From Mycobacterium kyogaense (GTDB taxonomy: Bacteria; Actinomycetota; Actinomycetes; Mycobacteriales; Mycobacteriaceae), in contig NZ_QJUA01000009.1 in the NCBI RefSeq assembly GCF_003254575.1, positions 90,321 through 154,320 of the forward strand: a stretch of 64,000 bases of DNA, written 5' to 3'. Both the position numbers and the translations under genes were made by a program. Within the stretch, counting starts at the first letter, position 1, and each line of letters opens with the position of its first letter. The notes beneath the pieces are model-generated. The model had not been told where the DNA came from, searched no databases, and saw only the letters and a program-made list of their open reading frames with translations. Below are positions 34,171 to 43,048 of this stretch, piece after piece.

Positions 34171-34616
34171 CCCCGATCATGCCCAAAAGCGAGGCCGCGG
34201 AACTGATCAAGGCCGCTCGCATCCGCAAGAAGCTCGACTGGTCCGACATCGCGGCGGAGATCGACGCGCCCCTGGTGTGGTGTGTGGCCGCCCTGCTGGG
34301 GCAGCACCCCATGCCGGCCGCTCAGGCCGAGCGGGTGTGCGGGCTGCTCGACCTCGACGGTGCGGTGGCCGAAAGCCTGCAGCTGCAACCCAGCCGTGGG
34401 ATGGACCCCGCGCTCATGTCCGATCCGACCATCTACCGATTCCACGAGGCGCTCGCCGTCTACGGACCGGCTCTCAAGGAGCTGATCCACGAAGAGTTCG
34501 GCGACGGCATCATGAGCGCCATCAACTTCAAGGTCGACATCAAACGCCGCGAGGACCCGGACGGCGACCGTGTCGTGGTCACCCTCGACGGCAAATTCCT
34601 CGACTACCGCTGGTGA
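34167..34616 (+). CDS. cynS: Cyanate hydratase (cyanase)
   Basis: 149 residues. The ATG overlaps the FNT stop (ATGA). The enzyme converts cyanate and bicarbonate to ammonia and two CO2. The N-terminal POU-like helical domain (AELIKAARIRKKLDWSDIA) is followed by the catalytic domain with PTIYRFHEALAVYG and EEFGDGIMSAINF. Arg91, Glu94 and Ser117 correspond to the Arg96/Glu99/Ser122 triad of the E. coli enzyme. Length matches the family (about 150-156). It acts as a decamer in the cytosol. Coupling to the FNT channel suggests a cyanate uptake-detoxification unit giving usable nitrogen. Confidence 0.94.
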   Translation: MTPIMPKSEAAELIKAARIRKKLDWSDIAAEIDAPLVWCVAALLGQHPMPAAQAERVCGLLDLDGAVAESLQLQPSRGMDPALMSDPTIYRFHEALAVYGPALKELIHEEFGDGIMSAINFKVDIKRREDPDGDRVVVTLDGKFLDYRW

Positions 34617-34628
34617 GGGTGCACTGAG

Positions 34629-35801
34629 TCATGACTCATCCAGCCGCGGAAACAGCACTTCCCGCATGATGAGCTGAAGAGCGGCTGCCACCGGAATCGC
34701 CACGAGCGCTCCGACGACTCCGAGCAACCCGCCTCCGATGAGCACCGCCACCACCGTGGTGACCGCCGGTATCTCAACCGCGCGGCCGATGATCTTCGGC
34801 ATCAGGAGGTAGTCCTCGACGACGCGCAGGACGAGATAGAAGATTACTGTGGCGATCGCCACGGGAAGCGACACAGTCAGAGCCACTGCTGCGACGATGA
34901 AGCCGGCGACGGTCGATCCGAAGGGCACGAGGTCCAGCAGCGCAACGAAAATTGCGAGCAGCACCGGGTACGGAATGCCGAACGCGATCAGCCAGGCGAA
35001 GGTGGCAACACCGGTGATCACCGAAATCACTACGTTGCCAAGAAGATAGGCACCGACCTTCGCGCAGACCTCGTCACCGATCAGTATCGTGCGCGGACGG
35101 CGCGAATTCGGCGCGAAGCGATACAGGGTCGCTCGGATTCGCGGGATGGAGATGAGGAAGTACACGGTCAGTATCGCGAGAATGAACGAGTCAGCGACAG
35201 CGCCGACGACCGTGCTTCCTGCCTTCACCACCTCGCTGACCGCCGAACCACCCAAGCCGTGAACCGCGTCTGTGACCCGTTGCTGGAGACCGAACCGATC
35301 ATTGAGCCGGCCGATCCAGGAGGAATGGTCTTGAACCGACTGCATGTACCGGGGAGCGAGGTCTATGAACTGGCGCGCCTGCTCGGCAAGAGGCGGGATG
35401 CATGCCGCGATCGAGCCGGCTATCAGCGCGAACACCGAGACCGCCACGACCGTGACCGCCGCCCACCGCGGTAGACCACGGACCACCAGCCACGACACGG
35501 CCGGTTCAAGGCCGAGCGCGATGAAGAACGCCGCGGCAACCAGCAGCAGCATGGAGGAGACCGACTCCAGTCCGCGAACCGCCGCGTAGGTGACCGCGAC
35601 TCCGGCTGTACCCGCGAGGCCCATGAAGAACGGAGACCGCCAGTTGGCCCGTGGACCCGGGGGGCCTAGTGGTTCGTCCGGCGAGCGCAGCTGTGCCGCC
35701 CGCGATTCGGCGGCGGCGATCGGACCCTCAGCATCGGTGTGGGGCTGGCCGACCAAGCGATGATGCGCTGGTGTCTCCTGTCCGAGATTTCCCTGTGTCA
35801 C
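34629..35801 (-). CDS. AI-2E family transporter (PerM-like)
   Basis: 390 residues from a GTG at 35801 with GGGAGGGG about 7 bases upstream. A polar N-terminal tail of 50 residues precedes about eight membrane helices. Family features: GLEPAVSWLVVRGLPRWAAV, the central cytoplasmic region (YMQSVQDHSSWIGRLNDRFGL), VYFLISIPRIR, PYPVLLAIFVALLDLVPFGST and YLLMPKIIGRAVEIP. Many members have no proven substrate; autoinducer-2 export is only one reported role. It is convergent with cynS, 12 bases between stop codons. Confidence 0.88.
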   Translation of the reverse strand: MTQGNLGQETPAHHRLVGQPHTDAEGPIAAAESRAAQLRSPDEPLGPPGPRANWRSPFFMGLAGTAGVAVTYAAVRGLESVSSMLLLVAAAFFIALGLEPAVSWLVVRGLPRWAAVTVVAVSVFALIAGSIAACIPPLAEQARQFIDLAPRYMQSVQDHSSWIGRLNDRFGLQQRVTDAVHGLGGSAVSEVVKAGSTVVGAVADSFILAILTVYFLISIPRIRATLYRFAPNSRRPRTILIGDEVCAKVGAYLLGNVVISVITGVATFAWLIAFGIPYPVLLAIFVALLDLVPFGSTVAGFIVAAVALTVSLPVAIATVIFYLVLRVVEDYLLMPKIIGRAVEIPAVTTVVAVLIGGGLLGVVGALVAIPVAAALQLIMREVLFPRLDES

Positions 35802-36024
35802 GTCGCCCCTCCCTACCCGCGCCGGACTTGACTAGTCGGAGCTGGCCAGAGAGTGTGCCGTCAGGGCTAGATCGCCTTGAGTTTTCACCCTGTGGTGCTC
35901 AACCGACGGCCGCTGCGATAGATCGCTGGGCCGCACCGCCTGGTCTCGAGAGGACGAACGATCGTCGTGCGGATTGCGCCGCCGGGACGATGTGTGGTCT
36001 GTCGACGGGGCGCAGCATGAGGCC

Positions 36025-36594
36025 ATGACTCAGAACCAGACACTTCAATCACCAGTCCCACGTGGTGCGACCGAAGACAAGACCGGCATTGCGGTGGGGG
36101 CCGGCCCGGTGGACGTGGACGCCTATATCGACTTTCAGTGTCCCTTCTGCAAACAGTTCGAATTGAACTCCCGCAACGTCATCGACCGGCTACTGGACCG
36201 CGAGATGATCCGGTTCATCCGTCATCCCATGAACTTTCTCGACGCCATGTCGGCGAATCACTATTCGACCCGGGCGGCTGCCGCGGCCGCCGCGGCAGCG
36301 GACGGGGATAGATTCCACGAGTACTCCTACGCCCTGTTCCAGAGCCAGCCGCCCGAGGGAGGATTCGGCCTTTCCGATGACCAACTCATCACTCTTGGCC
36401 GAGTCGTCGGTGTAGCGGATCCCTCGTTCGCCGAGCATGTGAAGTCGGGCACCTACGTCAGCTGGCCCTCGTTTGTCACTGCCCGCGCGACCGCCCGTGG
36501 GGTCGGCGGTACGCCGAGCGTTTTCGTTGCAGACAAAGCGATTCCGGCCCGGCCCGATCTGATCGTGGCCGCTGTCGACCGCGCGATGCATTAA
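36025..36594 (+). CDS. DsbA-like thioredoxin-fold oxidoreductase
   Basis: 189 residues from ATG 36025 (MTQNQTLQSPVPRG). GAGG lies only 3 bases upstream, so the start is a little uncertain. The thioredoxin fold is seen in VDVDAYIDFQCPFCKQFE with a CPFC active site, then a helical insertion (AAAAAAAAADGDRFHEYSYA) and the cis-Pro region GVGGTPSVFVADKAI. There is no signal peptide, unlike secreted DsbA proteins, so it probably acts in the cytosol. Role unknown. Convergent with the photolyase-family gene, 15 bases apart. Confidence 0.85.
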   Translation: MTQNQTLQSPVPRGATEDKTGIAVGAGPVDVDAYIDFQCPFCKQFELNSRNVIDRLLDREMIRFIRHPMNFLDAMSANHYSTRAAAAAAAAADGDRFHEYSYALFQSQPPEGGFGLSDDQLITLGRVVGVADPSFAEHVKSGTYVSWPSFVTARATARGVGGTPSVFVADKAIPARPDLIVAAVDRAMH

Positions 36595-36609
36595 CCGCCT
36601 CGGAAGTGG

Positions 36610-37722
36610 TTACCGCGTCGTCCGCTCGCACTGCTTCCAGAAGCTGGTGAACGACGCGTACGACTTCTCCGGGACGTCGGGGAACATCCGCGGCATCTCG
36701 TCGGCGGTGCCGCGCCAATGCGGCACCGACGGATGCCGCATGTAGATGACGTCGTCCCCGAGGTCGAGGTCTCCGAACTCAGCGACGACCAGACGGGCAC
36801 CCGGGATCTGCCGCGCGCACCGCATCACGTAGTCGGTGACCATCGGCGAGACCGGGAAGCGGTCGAACCAACTGGGTTCCAGCAGGACGATCCGGTTTGC
36901 GTCGATGTCCTGGCGCCAATCCGCATTCAGCCAGAACGAGTGGTAGAGCACCGTGGGCTTGGACGGGTCGATCATCGGCTCGTCGCTCGGCGGCGGCGTC
37001 CACCTGAGGTCGAGCTCCACACGTTCGGTGAGGACGTCGGGAACCGCCATCTCGGCGAGCACACCGTAACCGTGGTCGATGACGGTGTCGTGCTGCGTCA
37101 GCGGCGAGTACTTGTTGACGTTCTGCTGGGCCGGCACGTAGTTCTTACCGCTGTTGGTGCCCGCCACCCACTGCCACGACAGGCTGTTGCTGGCGGGGTC
37201 GCCGTCGAGCAGGTGGTAGTACAACCACAGGCTGGGTTCCCACCAGTGGGTGCGGCCGAAGTTGCACGTCAAGCCCGCCAGCCACATTCGTTCGTGGTTG
37301 TGCATGTAGCCGGTGTCGTAGAGCTTTCCCACGGCGGCGTCGAGCGCGTCGATCCCTGTGCCGCCGTCGCGCACCGCCCGGGGTATCCGCCGCGAGCTGA
37401 CGGGATGCTGCGGCCGCTTCACGTCGGTGAAGATGCGGTCGCCGAGGAACGTCCACTCCCGCTGCCAATACTCGCGCCACGCCAACTCGAAGACGAATTT
37501 GTACGCCTGCGCCGGCGTGTGCCGCTCCAGGATCAGATCGCGCACCTCCGGCAACGTCACCAATCCGCGGGTGAGGTACGGCGAGATCTGCGTGCCACCG
37601 TCGGTGAAGTTTCGCGCCCTCGCGTAGCGCGCGGCATCGATCCGCGACACACGCTGCAGCACGTCCTGGCGAGACACCGCAAACGACTCCACCTCGTCGA
37701 GAGTAGCCACGGGGTCGGACAC
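36610..37722 (-). CDS. Cryptochrome/photolyase-family flavoprotein with the FAD domain first
   Basis: 370 residues from a GTG at 37722 (VSDPVATLDEVE); other GTGs nearby are possible. The FAD-binding domain occupies about residues 30-240: NFTDGGTQISPYLTRGLV, AYKFVFELAWREYWQREW, TGIDALDAAVGKLYDTGYMHNH, DGDPASNSLSWQWVAGTNSG and the N-x-NKYSP end. What follows (about 270-370) looks like an alpha/beta domain (IVLLEPSWFDRFPVSP, ARLVVAEFGDLDL). Typical photolyases carry an alpha/beta domain at the N terminus, so the order is reversed. Light-dependent DNA repair or signalling are both possible. Divergent from the MFS gene by 47 bases. Confidence 0.82.
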   Translation of the reverse strand: MSDPVATLDEVESFAVSRQDVLQRVSRIDAARYARARNFTDGGTQISPYLTRGLVTLPEVRDLILERHTPAQAYKFVFELAWREYWQREWTFLGDRIFTDVKRPQHPVSSRRIPRAVRDGGTGIDALDAAVGKLYDTGYMHNHERMWLAGLTCNFGRTHWWEPSLWLYYHLLDGDPASNSLSWQWVAGTNSGKNYVPAQQNVNKYSPLTQHDTVIDHGYGVLAEMAVPDVLTERVELDLRWTPPPSDEPMIDPSKPTVLYHSFWLNADWRQDIDANRIVLLEPSWFDRFPVSPMVTDYVMRCARQIPGARLVVAEFGDLDLGDDVIYMRHPSVPHWRGTADEMPRMFPDVPEKSYASFTSFWKQCERTTR

Positions 37723-37769
37723 GCCCCGGACACGCTCGAAACACCCGCCGGGTGCGAGGATGTTCACCC

Positions 37770-39134
37770 ATGACCACACGCGAACCGGACCTGGTCGCCG
37801 GCGTGCCCCGTAGGCGGATCGTCGTCGCCTCGATGGTGGGCACCACCATCGAGTTCTACGACTTCTACGCCTACGCCACCGCGGCCGTCGTGGTCTTCCC
37901 GCATCTCTTCTTCCCCAAGGGTGACCCGACGACGGCGCTGCTCGCATCGCTGGCGACCTTCGGCCTCGCCTTCGTCGCGCGTCCTGTCGGGTCGATCTTG
38001 TTCGGGCACTTCGGCGATCGGATCGGACGTAAGACCACGCTGGTGGCTTCACTGCTGGTGATGGGAATTGCGACGTTCCTCATCGGCGTGCTGCCCACCT
38101 ACCATCAGGTGGGGCTGCTCGCCCCGGCGCTGCTTGCGATCATGCGGTTCAGCCAAGGCCTGGCGCTGGGTGGCGAATGGAGCGGCGCGGCCCTGCTGGC
38201 CACCGAGACCGCCAAACCCGGCAAGCGCGCATGGGCGGCCATGTGGCCGCAGCTCGGCGCCCCATTCGGCTTCCTGCTGGCCAACGGCGTGTTCCTCATC
38301 CTGGTGCTGTGGCTGGGCTTCAACACTGCCAGCCCAGATCTGGATGGTGCGTTCCTGACGTGGGGCTGGCGCATTCCCTTCCTACTCAGCGCAGTCATGG
38401 TGGCCATCGGCCTCTACGTCCGGCTGCGTTTGACCGAGACCCCGGTGTTCGCCCGCGCGATCGCCCGCGGCGAGCGGGTGCGTGCCCCGTTGGCCGAGGT
38501 GTTCCGCAACCACTGGCGTCAGTTGATCATCGGCACGTTCGTCATGCTGGCCACCTACACATTGTTCTACGTCGTCACCACCTGGGCGCTGAGCTTCGGT
38601 ACCGGCAAGAAGACCGCCACCGGTGGGGGATTGGGCATTCCCTACCTCGAATTCCTTCAGCTTCAGCTGATCTCGGTGCTGTTCTTCGCGGCGATGCTGC
38701 CGGTTACCGGACTGCTGGCCGACAAGTTCGGCCGCCGCGTGACATTGCTCGTGATCACCGTCGCGATCATGATCTACGGCACCACCTTTGGGCTGCTGCT
38801 CGACCCGGCGTCGGCGACGACCACCTCGACCCTGGTGTTCCTGATCATCGGCATGACGTTGATGGGGCTGACGTTCGGGCCGATGAGTGCCGTGCTGCCC
38901 GAACTCTTTCCGACCAACGTCCGGTACACCGGATCCGGTGTCGCCTACAACGTCGCCAGCATCCTCGGCGCGGCGATCGCACCGTTTGTCGCGACGTGGT
39001 TGGCCACGTCCTACGGGGTGGCGTGGGTGGGCGTCTACCTGTTGTGCGCTGCGGTGCTGACCGGCATCGCGCTCCTCGTGATGCGCGAGACCCGCGACGC
39101 CTCGCTCGACGACATCCAGGAACTCGTTCCGTAA
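37770..39134 (+). CDS. MHS-family MFS transporter (ShiA/ProP-like)
   Basis: 454 residues from ATG 37770. About 12 membrane helices. The metabolite:H+ symporter signature is clear: GTTIEFYDFYAYATAA in helix 1, GHFGDRIGRKTTLVAS loop, RFSQGLALGGEWSGAALL, the long cytoplasmic loop with LRLTETPVFA, and GLLADKFGRRVTLL in the second half. Substrates of relatives include shikimate, proline/betaine, citrate and aromatic acids; the one here is unknown. Divergent from the photolyase-family gene. Confidence 0.9.
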   Translation: MTTREPDLVAGVPRRRIVVASMVGTTIEFYDFYAYATAAVVVFPHLFFPKGDPTTALLASLATFGLAFVARPVGSILFGHFGDRIGRKTTLVASLLVMGIATFLIGVLPTYHQVGLLAPALLAIMRFSQGLALGGEWSGAALLATETAKPGKRAWAAMWPQLGAPFGFLLANGVFLILVLWLGFNTASPDLDGAFLTWGWRIPFLLSAVMVAIGLYVRLRLTETPVFARAIARGERVRAPLAEVFRNHWRQLIIGTFVMLATYTLFYVVTTWALSFGTGKKTATGGGLGIPYLEFLQLQLISVLFFAAMLPVTGLLADKFGRRVTLLVITVAIMIYGTTFGLLLDPASATTTSTLVFLIIGMTLMGLTFGPMSAVLPELFPTNVRYTGSGVAYNVASILGAAIAPFVATWLATSYGVAWVGVYLLCAAVLTGIALLVMRETRDASLDDIQELVP

Positions 39135-39158
39135 CAGGGGGCGGCCGGTCGCCGTCCC

Positions 39159-39476
39159 TCAGACAGCGGCCCGGTGGAGAAGGTGACGCGCGCGCTCGCC
39201 GGCAGTCATCGCTCCCCACACCCCGTGCTGCTCGGGTGTACGCAACGCGTGGTCGCGACACTGTTGGAGAACTGGGCACTGTTGGCAGATCTTCTTCGCG
39301 GCCTTCTCTTTACTGTGGATCACCGCTCGGGAGGAGCCATCCGGGAAGAACACCTCGGCCGGGTACCCGAGGCACTTCCCCCGCAACTGCCAGCTCCACG
39401 CATCCTCTGTGGGTGGGGGGAGCCGGAGGCAATGTGTTCGCGCGAACGAGGCCAGATAGCTGCTGTGGCGCGTCAT
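39159..39476 (-). CDS. WhiB-family iron-sulfur regulator, WhiB3-like
   Basis: 105 residues from ATG 39476, with GGAGGA 5 bases upstream; the open frame extends 42 codons further upstream without a comparable ribosome site. Four cysteines ligate the [4Fe-4S] cluster: C35, C64, C67 and C73 (RGKC, KKICQQCPVLQQC). AWSWQLRGKCLGYPAEVFF and EQHGVWGAM resemble WhiB3 more than other Wbl proteins. It would bind SigA and respond to redox or nitric oxide. The C terminus lacks an AT-hook, so WhiB7 is excluded. The ~170-base leader contains a 6-codon frame (MTRCHL, start at 39642). Confidence 0.88.
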   Translation of the reverse strand: MTRHSSYLASFARTHCLRLPPPTEDAWSWQLRGKCLGYPAEVFFPDGSSRAVIHSKEKAAKKICQQCPVLQQCRDHALRTPEQHGVWGAMTAGERARHLLHRAAV

Positions 39477-39756
39477 CAGCTTCCTCCGCGAATCTCGTGC
39501 TGCAGTCTCTGTGGCCACAGCCGTCACAGGAGAAGTCGATGGACGCAGCAGTCTCGTTACAACGTGGGGCATCAGATCGCGCTGCCGCCCAATCTCTTTC
39601 ACAGCAACCTGCCAGCCAAACTCACAGGTGACATCTCGTCATCTTCAGGTTGGCTTCAGGCCGCACGGTCAACATCACTGACGGCAAAGATCCGAGCCCA
39701 CGCGAGACAAGGCGCGTGTCCACCTGCCGCTGGCCTCTAGACACGGGGAACTGACG

Positions 39757-40458
39757 TTGAGCGTGATCACTGTGGATGTTGTCCTCATCCTGCCGCCGCC
39801 ACTGCGAGACCTCTCGGTGGCCAGCAGCAATCAACTGGCCGATGCGATGACGGACGTCGGCGGTGCCGCGTTCCGCCTCGGCCGGCCTTTCCCAGGCCGC
39901 GACGACGGCCCGTGCGAACCGCACATCTCGCTGTTCATGATGGCCGTCGACGCCACCGAGGTGGTGGAGCTCGCCGCGGCGGTGGCCGACGCCGCGCGAA
40001 CGGTCGCACCGGTGGCGGCCTCGGCCGTCGAATACCGGCACAACCACGAGGGCGCTCCCGAGGTCTTCTTCGCCCGGTCCGACGAGTTCCGCGCCGTCCA
40101 GCGTGCTGTGATCGCGGCGGCGGAACCGTTGCGCCGCGGCCGGATCCGTGAGCTCGACCCCGGCGGCAAACCCCTGGCGGCCGTCCTCGACGACCCCAAC
40201 CCCGACGATCCCGCGCGGGTGCGGCAGTTGCGCACCTACGGGTTCGACGATGTCTCCGACGACCAGGACGACCGGTTCAACCCGCACGTCACGCTCACCT
40301 GGCCGGTCGACGAGACCAGCCGCGTCGATCTGGCGACCCTGCGCCCCGCAGCGGATTTCAGCGGGCTGCTCACCGACGTCGCCCTGTACGGGATGGCGCC
40401 CAACGGAACCTGCACCCGGCGCTTCGGTTCATGGACTCTCACCGGTGATCCGGTGTGA
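39757..40458 (+). CDS. 2H phosphoesterase / 2'-5' RNA ligase superfamily protein
   Basis: 233 residues from a TTG at 39757 (GTG at 39763 is an alternative), with GGGGA upstream. Two His-x-Thr/Ser motifs mark the family: EPHISLFM (about residue 53) and NPHVTLTW (about residue 175). Together they form the bilobal active site of 2H phosphoesterases, acting on cyclic phosphates or 2'-5' linkages in nucleotides or RNA. Substrate unknown. The stop overlaps the GTG of the MFS gene (GTGA), so the two are coupled, which hints at a nucleotide- or nucleoside-related transporter. Confidence 0.75.
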   Translation: MSVITVDVVLILPPPLRDLSVASSNQLADAMTDVGGAAFRLGRPFPGRDDGPCEPHISLFMMAVDATEVVELAAAVADAARTVAPVAASAVEYRHNHEGAPEVFFARSDEFRAVQRAVIAAAEPLRRGRIRELDPGGKPLAAVLDDPNPDDPARVRQLRTYGFDDVSDDQDDRFNPHVTLTWPVDETSRVDLATLRPAADFSGLLTDVALYGMAPNGTCTRRFGSWTLTGDPV

Positions 40459-41729
40459 CCGCGGACAGCCCGGAACTCCGGCGGTCGCTGTGGGCGCTGG
40501 ACGGGGTCAACTTCTTCCTGGCCGACGTCCAGGCCGGACTTGGCCCGTTCCTCGGCGTCTACCTGATCAACAAGGAGACGTGGAACCCCGCCAACATCGG
40601 CTTGATCCTGACCCTCGGCGGTGCCGTCGGGTTGTTGCTGAACGCCCCGGCCGGCGCGCTGATCGACGCCACCAGACACAAGCGCGCCCTGCTGGCGGGA
40701 GCGGCCGCGCTGACGTCGTTCGGCACGTTCATCGTGACGCTGAAGCCGACCTTCGCGGTAGTCACCGCCGCCCAGTTGCTGACCGGTATCGCCGGGGTGG
40801 TGCTCGGGCCGGTCATCGCGGCCATCGCGCTCGGCATGGTCGGGCCGAAACGCTACGCCGCGCAGACGGGTCGGATGCAGGCGTTCAACCACGCCGGCAA
40901 TGTGGTGGGTTCGGCCGTCGCCGGGCTGGCCGGTTACCTCATCAGCCTGCGGATGGGCTTCTGGTTGGCCAGCCTGTTCGGCATCTTCGTCGTGCTCTCC
41001 ACGCTGCTGATCAAACCCAACCTCATCAACCACGACGTCGCGCGCGGGATGAAGCCCAAGGACGACACCGACGACGGCGACGACAAGCCATCGGGTTTCT
41101 GGGTGCTCCTGCGCAACCACCCGCTGCTGATCCTCGCCGCCGTCGTGGGCCTGTGGCAGCTCGCGAACGGCGCGATGCTGCCCATCACCGGCCAGAAACT
41201 GGCTGTGGGCGACGCCAACGACGGCGCTCTGTATCAGGCCGCGCTGATTATCGTCGCGCAGGTCGTGATGATCCCGATGGCCATGCTCGTGGCGCGCCGG
41301 GGCGATCGGTGGGGACGAAAACCGTTGATGGTTCTGGCTTTTGCGGTGCTTCCGGTGCGCGGCGTGCTGTTCATCCTGGCGCAGTACCCGGGTGAGGTGA
41401 TCGCCGTGCAGGCCCTCGACGGTATCGGCGCGGGACTGCAGGGTGCGTTGTTCGCGATCATGGTGGCCGACCTGACGCGCGGCAGCGGCCGGTACAACAT
41501 CGCCTTCGGTGCAGCCACGATGGTGCAGGGCATCGGCGGCGCGCTCAGCCCCACGCTGGCCGGTGCCATTGACGCCGCAGCCGGGTACGGCGCGGCGATG
41601 TGGGCGCTGACGGGTATCGCGGTGGTGGCTCTGGTCCTACTCGTGCTCGCGGTACCGGAGACCCGTGCGTCGTCCGACGAACCGCCGGAGACCTCCGATG
41701 TCGCACCCGAACCCACCGCGGTCGGCTAG
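40455..41729 (+). CDS. MFS transporter, drug/metabolite type
   Basis: 424 residues from a GTG overlapping the 2H gene stop. About 12 membrane helices. Distinct segments: LWALDGVNFFLADVQAGLG, WNPANIGLILTLGGAVGLLL, GALIDATRHKRALLAGA (motif A-like), a charged central loop with KPKDDTDDGDDKPSG, and VARRGDRWGRKPLMVLAF in the second half. The start region resembles efflux MFS proteins found next to phosphoesterase genes in actinobacteria. Substrate unknown. The next gene starts 5 bases after its stop. Confidence 0.88.
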   Translation: MTADSPELRRSLWALDGVNFFLADVQAGLGPFLGVYLINKETWNPANIGLILTLGGAVGLLLNAPAGALIDATRHKRALLAGAAALTSFGTFIVTLKPTFAVVTAAQLLTGIAGVVLGPVIAAIALGMVGPKRYAAQTGRMQAFNHAGNVVGSAVAGLAGYLISLRMGFWLASLFGIFVVLSTLLIKPNLINHDVARGMKPKDDTDDGDDKPSGFWVLLRNHPLLILAAVVGLWQLANGAMLPITGQKLAVGDANDGALYQAALIIVAQVVMIPMAMLVARRGDRWGRKPLMVLAFAVLPVRGVLFILAQYPGEVIAVQALDGIGAGLQGALFAIMVADLTRGSGRYNIAFGAATMVQGIGGALSPTLAGAIDAAAGYGAAMWALTGIAVVALVLLVLAVPETRASSDEPPETSDVAPEPTAVG

Positions 41730-41734
41730 TACCG

Positions 41735-43048
41735 ATGATCTCTGGAGTCGGTGCGACCGTGTTGTCGGTCGCCCTGGTGGCGGCCGTGATGGTGTTCGCC
41801 GTGGTGCGGCCCCGCGGGCTGCCTGAGATCGCCGCGGCGTTGCCCGCTGCCGTCATCGCGGTGGCGGCCGGACTGGTCAGCTGGCCCGCGGCACGGTCCG
41901 CGGTCGCCGACATGGCGCCCACCGTCGGGTTTCTCGCGGCCATCCTGGTGCTGGCGCATCTGGCCGATGCCATGGGCGTCTTCGCCTGGATCGCCCATCA
42001 GTTGCGTCGCGGATCGCGCGGATCTCCCACGCGACTGCTCAGCCTCGTGTTCGTCGCCGCGTCGGCGACTACCGCGATCCTCAGCTTGGACGCGACGGTG
42101 GTGCTGCTGACGCCGGTCGTGATCGCCACGGCGCAGGCGCTGCGGATGGACCCGCGGCCGCACTCCTATGCCAGTGCGCACCTGTCCAACACGGCCTCCA
42201 CGCTGCTGCCGGTCTCCAATCTGACCAACCTTCTGGCCTTCGCCGCAACGGGTTTGACGTTCGTGGAGTTCACGACGGTGATGGCGCTGCCGTGGATCGT
42301 GTCGATCGTCGCCGAGTTCGTCGTGTTCCGGATCTTCTTCGCGCGACAGCTGCGCGCCCGGGCCGACGCACCGGGGGCGGCGCGGAGCGTCGAGGCGGAC
42401 GACGAGGTGACTGGGGCTAGCGAAAAGGCGGGCGTTGATTCATCGCCGCCGATGCCGACGGCTGCGCTGGCCGTGTTGGCACTGACGCTCGCCGGTTTCG
42501 CGGTGTCCGGGTTCGTCGGCGTCGCACCGGGTTGGGTGGCGGCCGCGGGTGCCGTGGTGCTGGCGGGATTCGCACTGCGGGCACGGCGGACCACGGTGCG
42601 TCGCACGCTGGCCGCGGCGGACGTGCTCTTCTGCGGGTTCGTCCTCGCGCTGGCGGTCGTGGTGGCCGCCGTGTCCGACGGGCCGATCGGTCGTGCGCTC
42701 GCCGAGCATCTGCCGCGCGAACCCACCCTATTGGGGTTGTTGGTGGTGGCCGCCGTCGCCGCGGTGATCTCGAACCTGGTGAACAACCTGCCCGCGACCC
42801 TGTTGCTGCTGGCGGCGATCGGCACTCACGCGCCGCCGGCTCTGATCCTGGCGGTGCTGCTGGGCGTCAACATCGGCCCTAACCTGACCTACGTCGGATC
42901 TCTGGCGATCATGCTGTGGCGCAGGGCATCTGCGGCAGCAGGCGCCGATCCGCAACTGCGGGTCTACACCGTGCTGGGGCTCCTCACTGTGCCGACCGCA
43001 CTGGTGGCGAGTGTGCTTGCGCTGTGGGTCGGGGTCAGGCTCATCTGA
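41735..43048 (+). CDS. ArsB/SLC13-type permease (ion transporter superfamily)
   Basis: 437 residues from ATG 41735, 5 bases after the MFS stop, so part of the same operon. About 11 membrane helices. IT-superfamily features: LAHLADAMGVFAWIA, SLDATVVLLTPVVIATA (first re-entrant motif), SNTASTLLPVSNLTNLLAF, and in the second half ISNLVNNLPATLLLLAAIG and LGVNIGPNLTYVGSLAIML. ArsB relatives export arsenite or antimonite; SLC13 members take up dicarboxylates. No arsR or arsC gene lies nearby, so arsenic transport is not supported. Its 3' end overlaps the convergent monooxygenase gene by 8 bases. Confidence 0.85.
   Translation: MISGVGATVLSVALVAAVMVFAVVRPRGLPEIAAALPAAVIAVAAGLVSWPAARSAVADMAPTVGFLAAILVLAHLADAMGVFAWIAHQLRRGSRGSPTRLLSLVFVAASATTAILSLDATVVLLTPVVIATAQALRMDPRPHSYASAHLSNTASTLLPVSNLTNLLAFAATGLTFVEFTTVMALPWIVSIVAEFVVFRIFFARQLRARADAPGAARSVEADDEVTGASEKAGVDSSPPMPTAALAVLALTLAGFAVSGFVGVAPGWVAAAGAVVLAGFALRARRTTVRRTLAAADVLFCGFVLALAVVVAAVSDGPIGRALAEHLPREPTLLGLLVVAAVAAVISNLVNNLPATLLLLAAIGTHAPPALILAVLLGVNIGPNLTYVGSLAIMLWRRASAAAGADPQLRVYTVLGLLTVPTALVASVLALWVGVRLI

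Noticed and set aside
41735..43048. Arsenic resistance operon
   Set aside because: Permease is ArsB/SLC13-like, but there is no arsR, arsC or arsA gene nearby.
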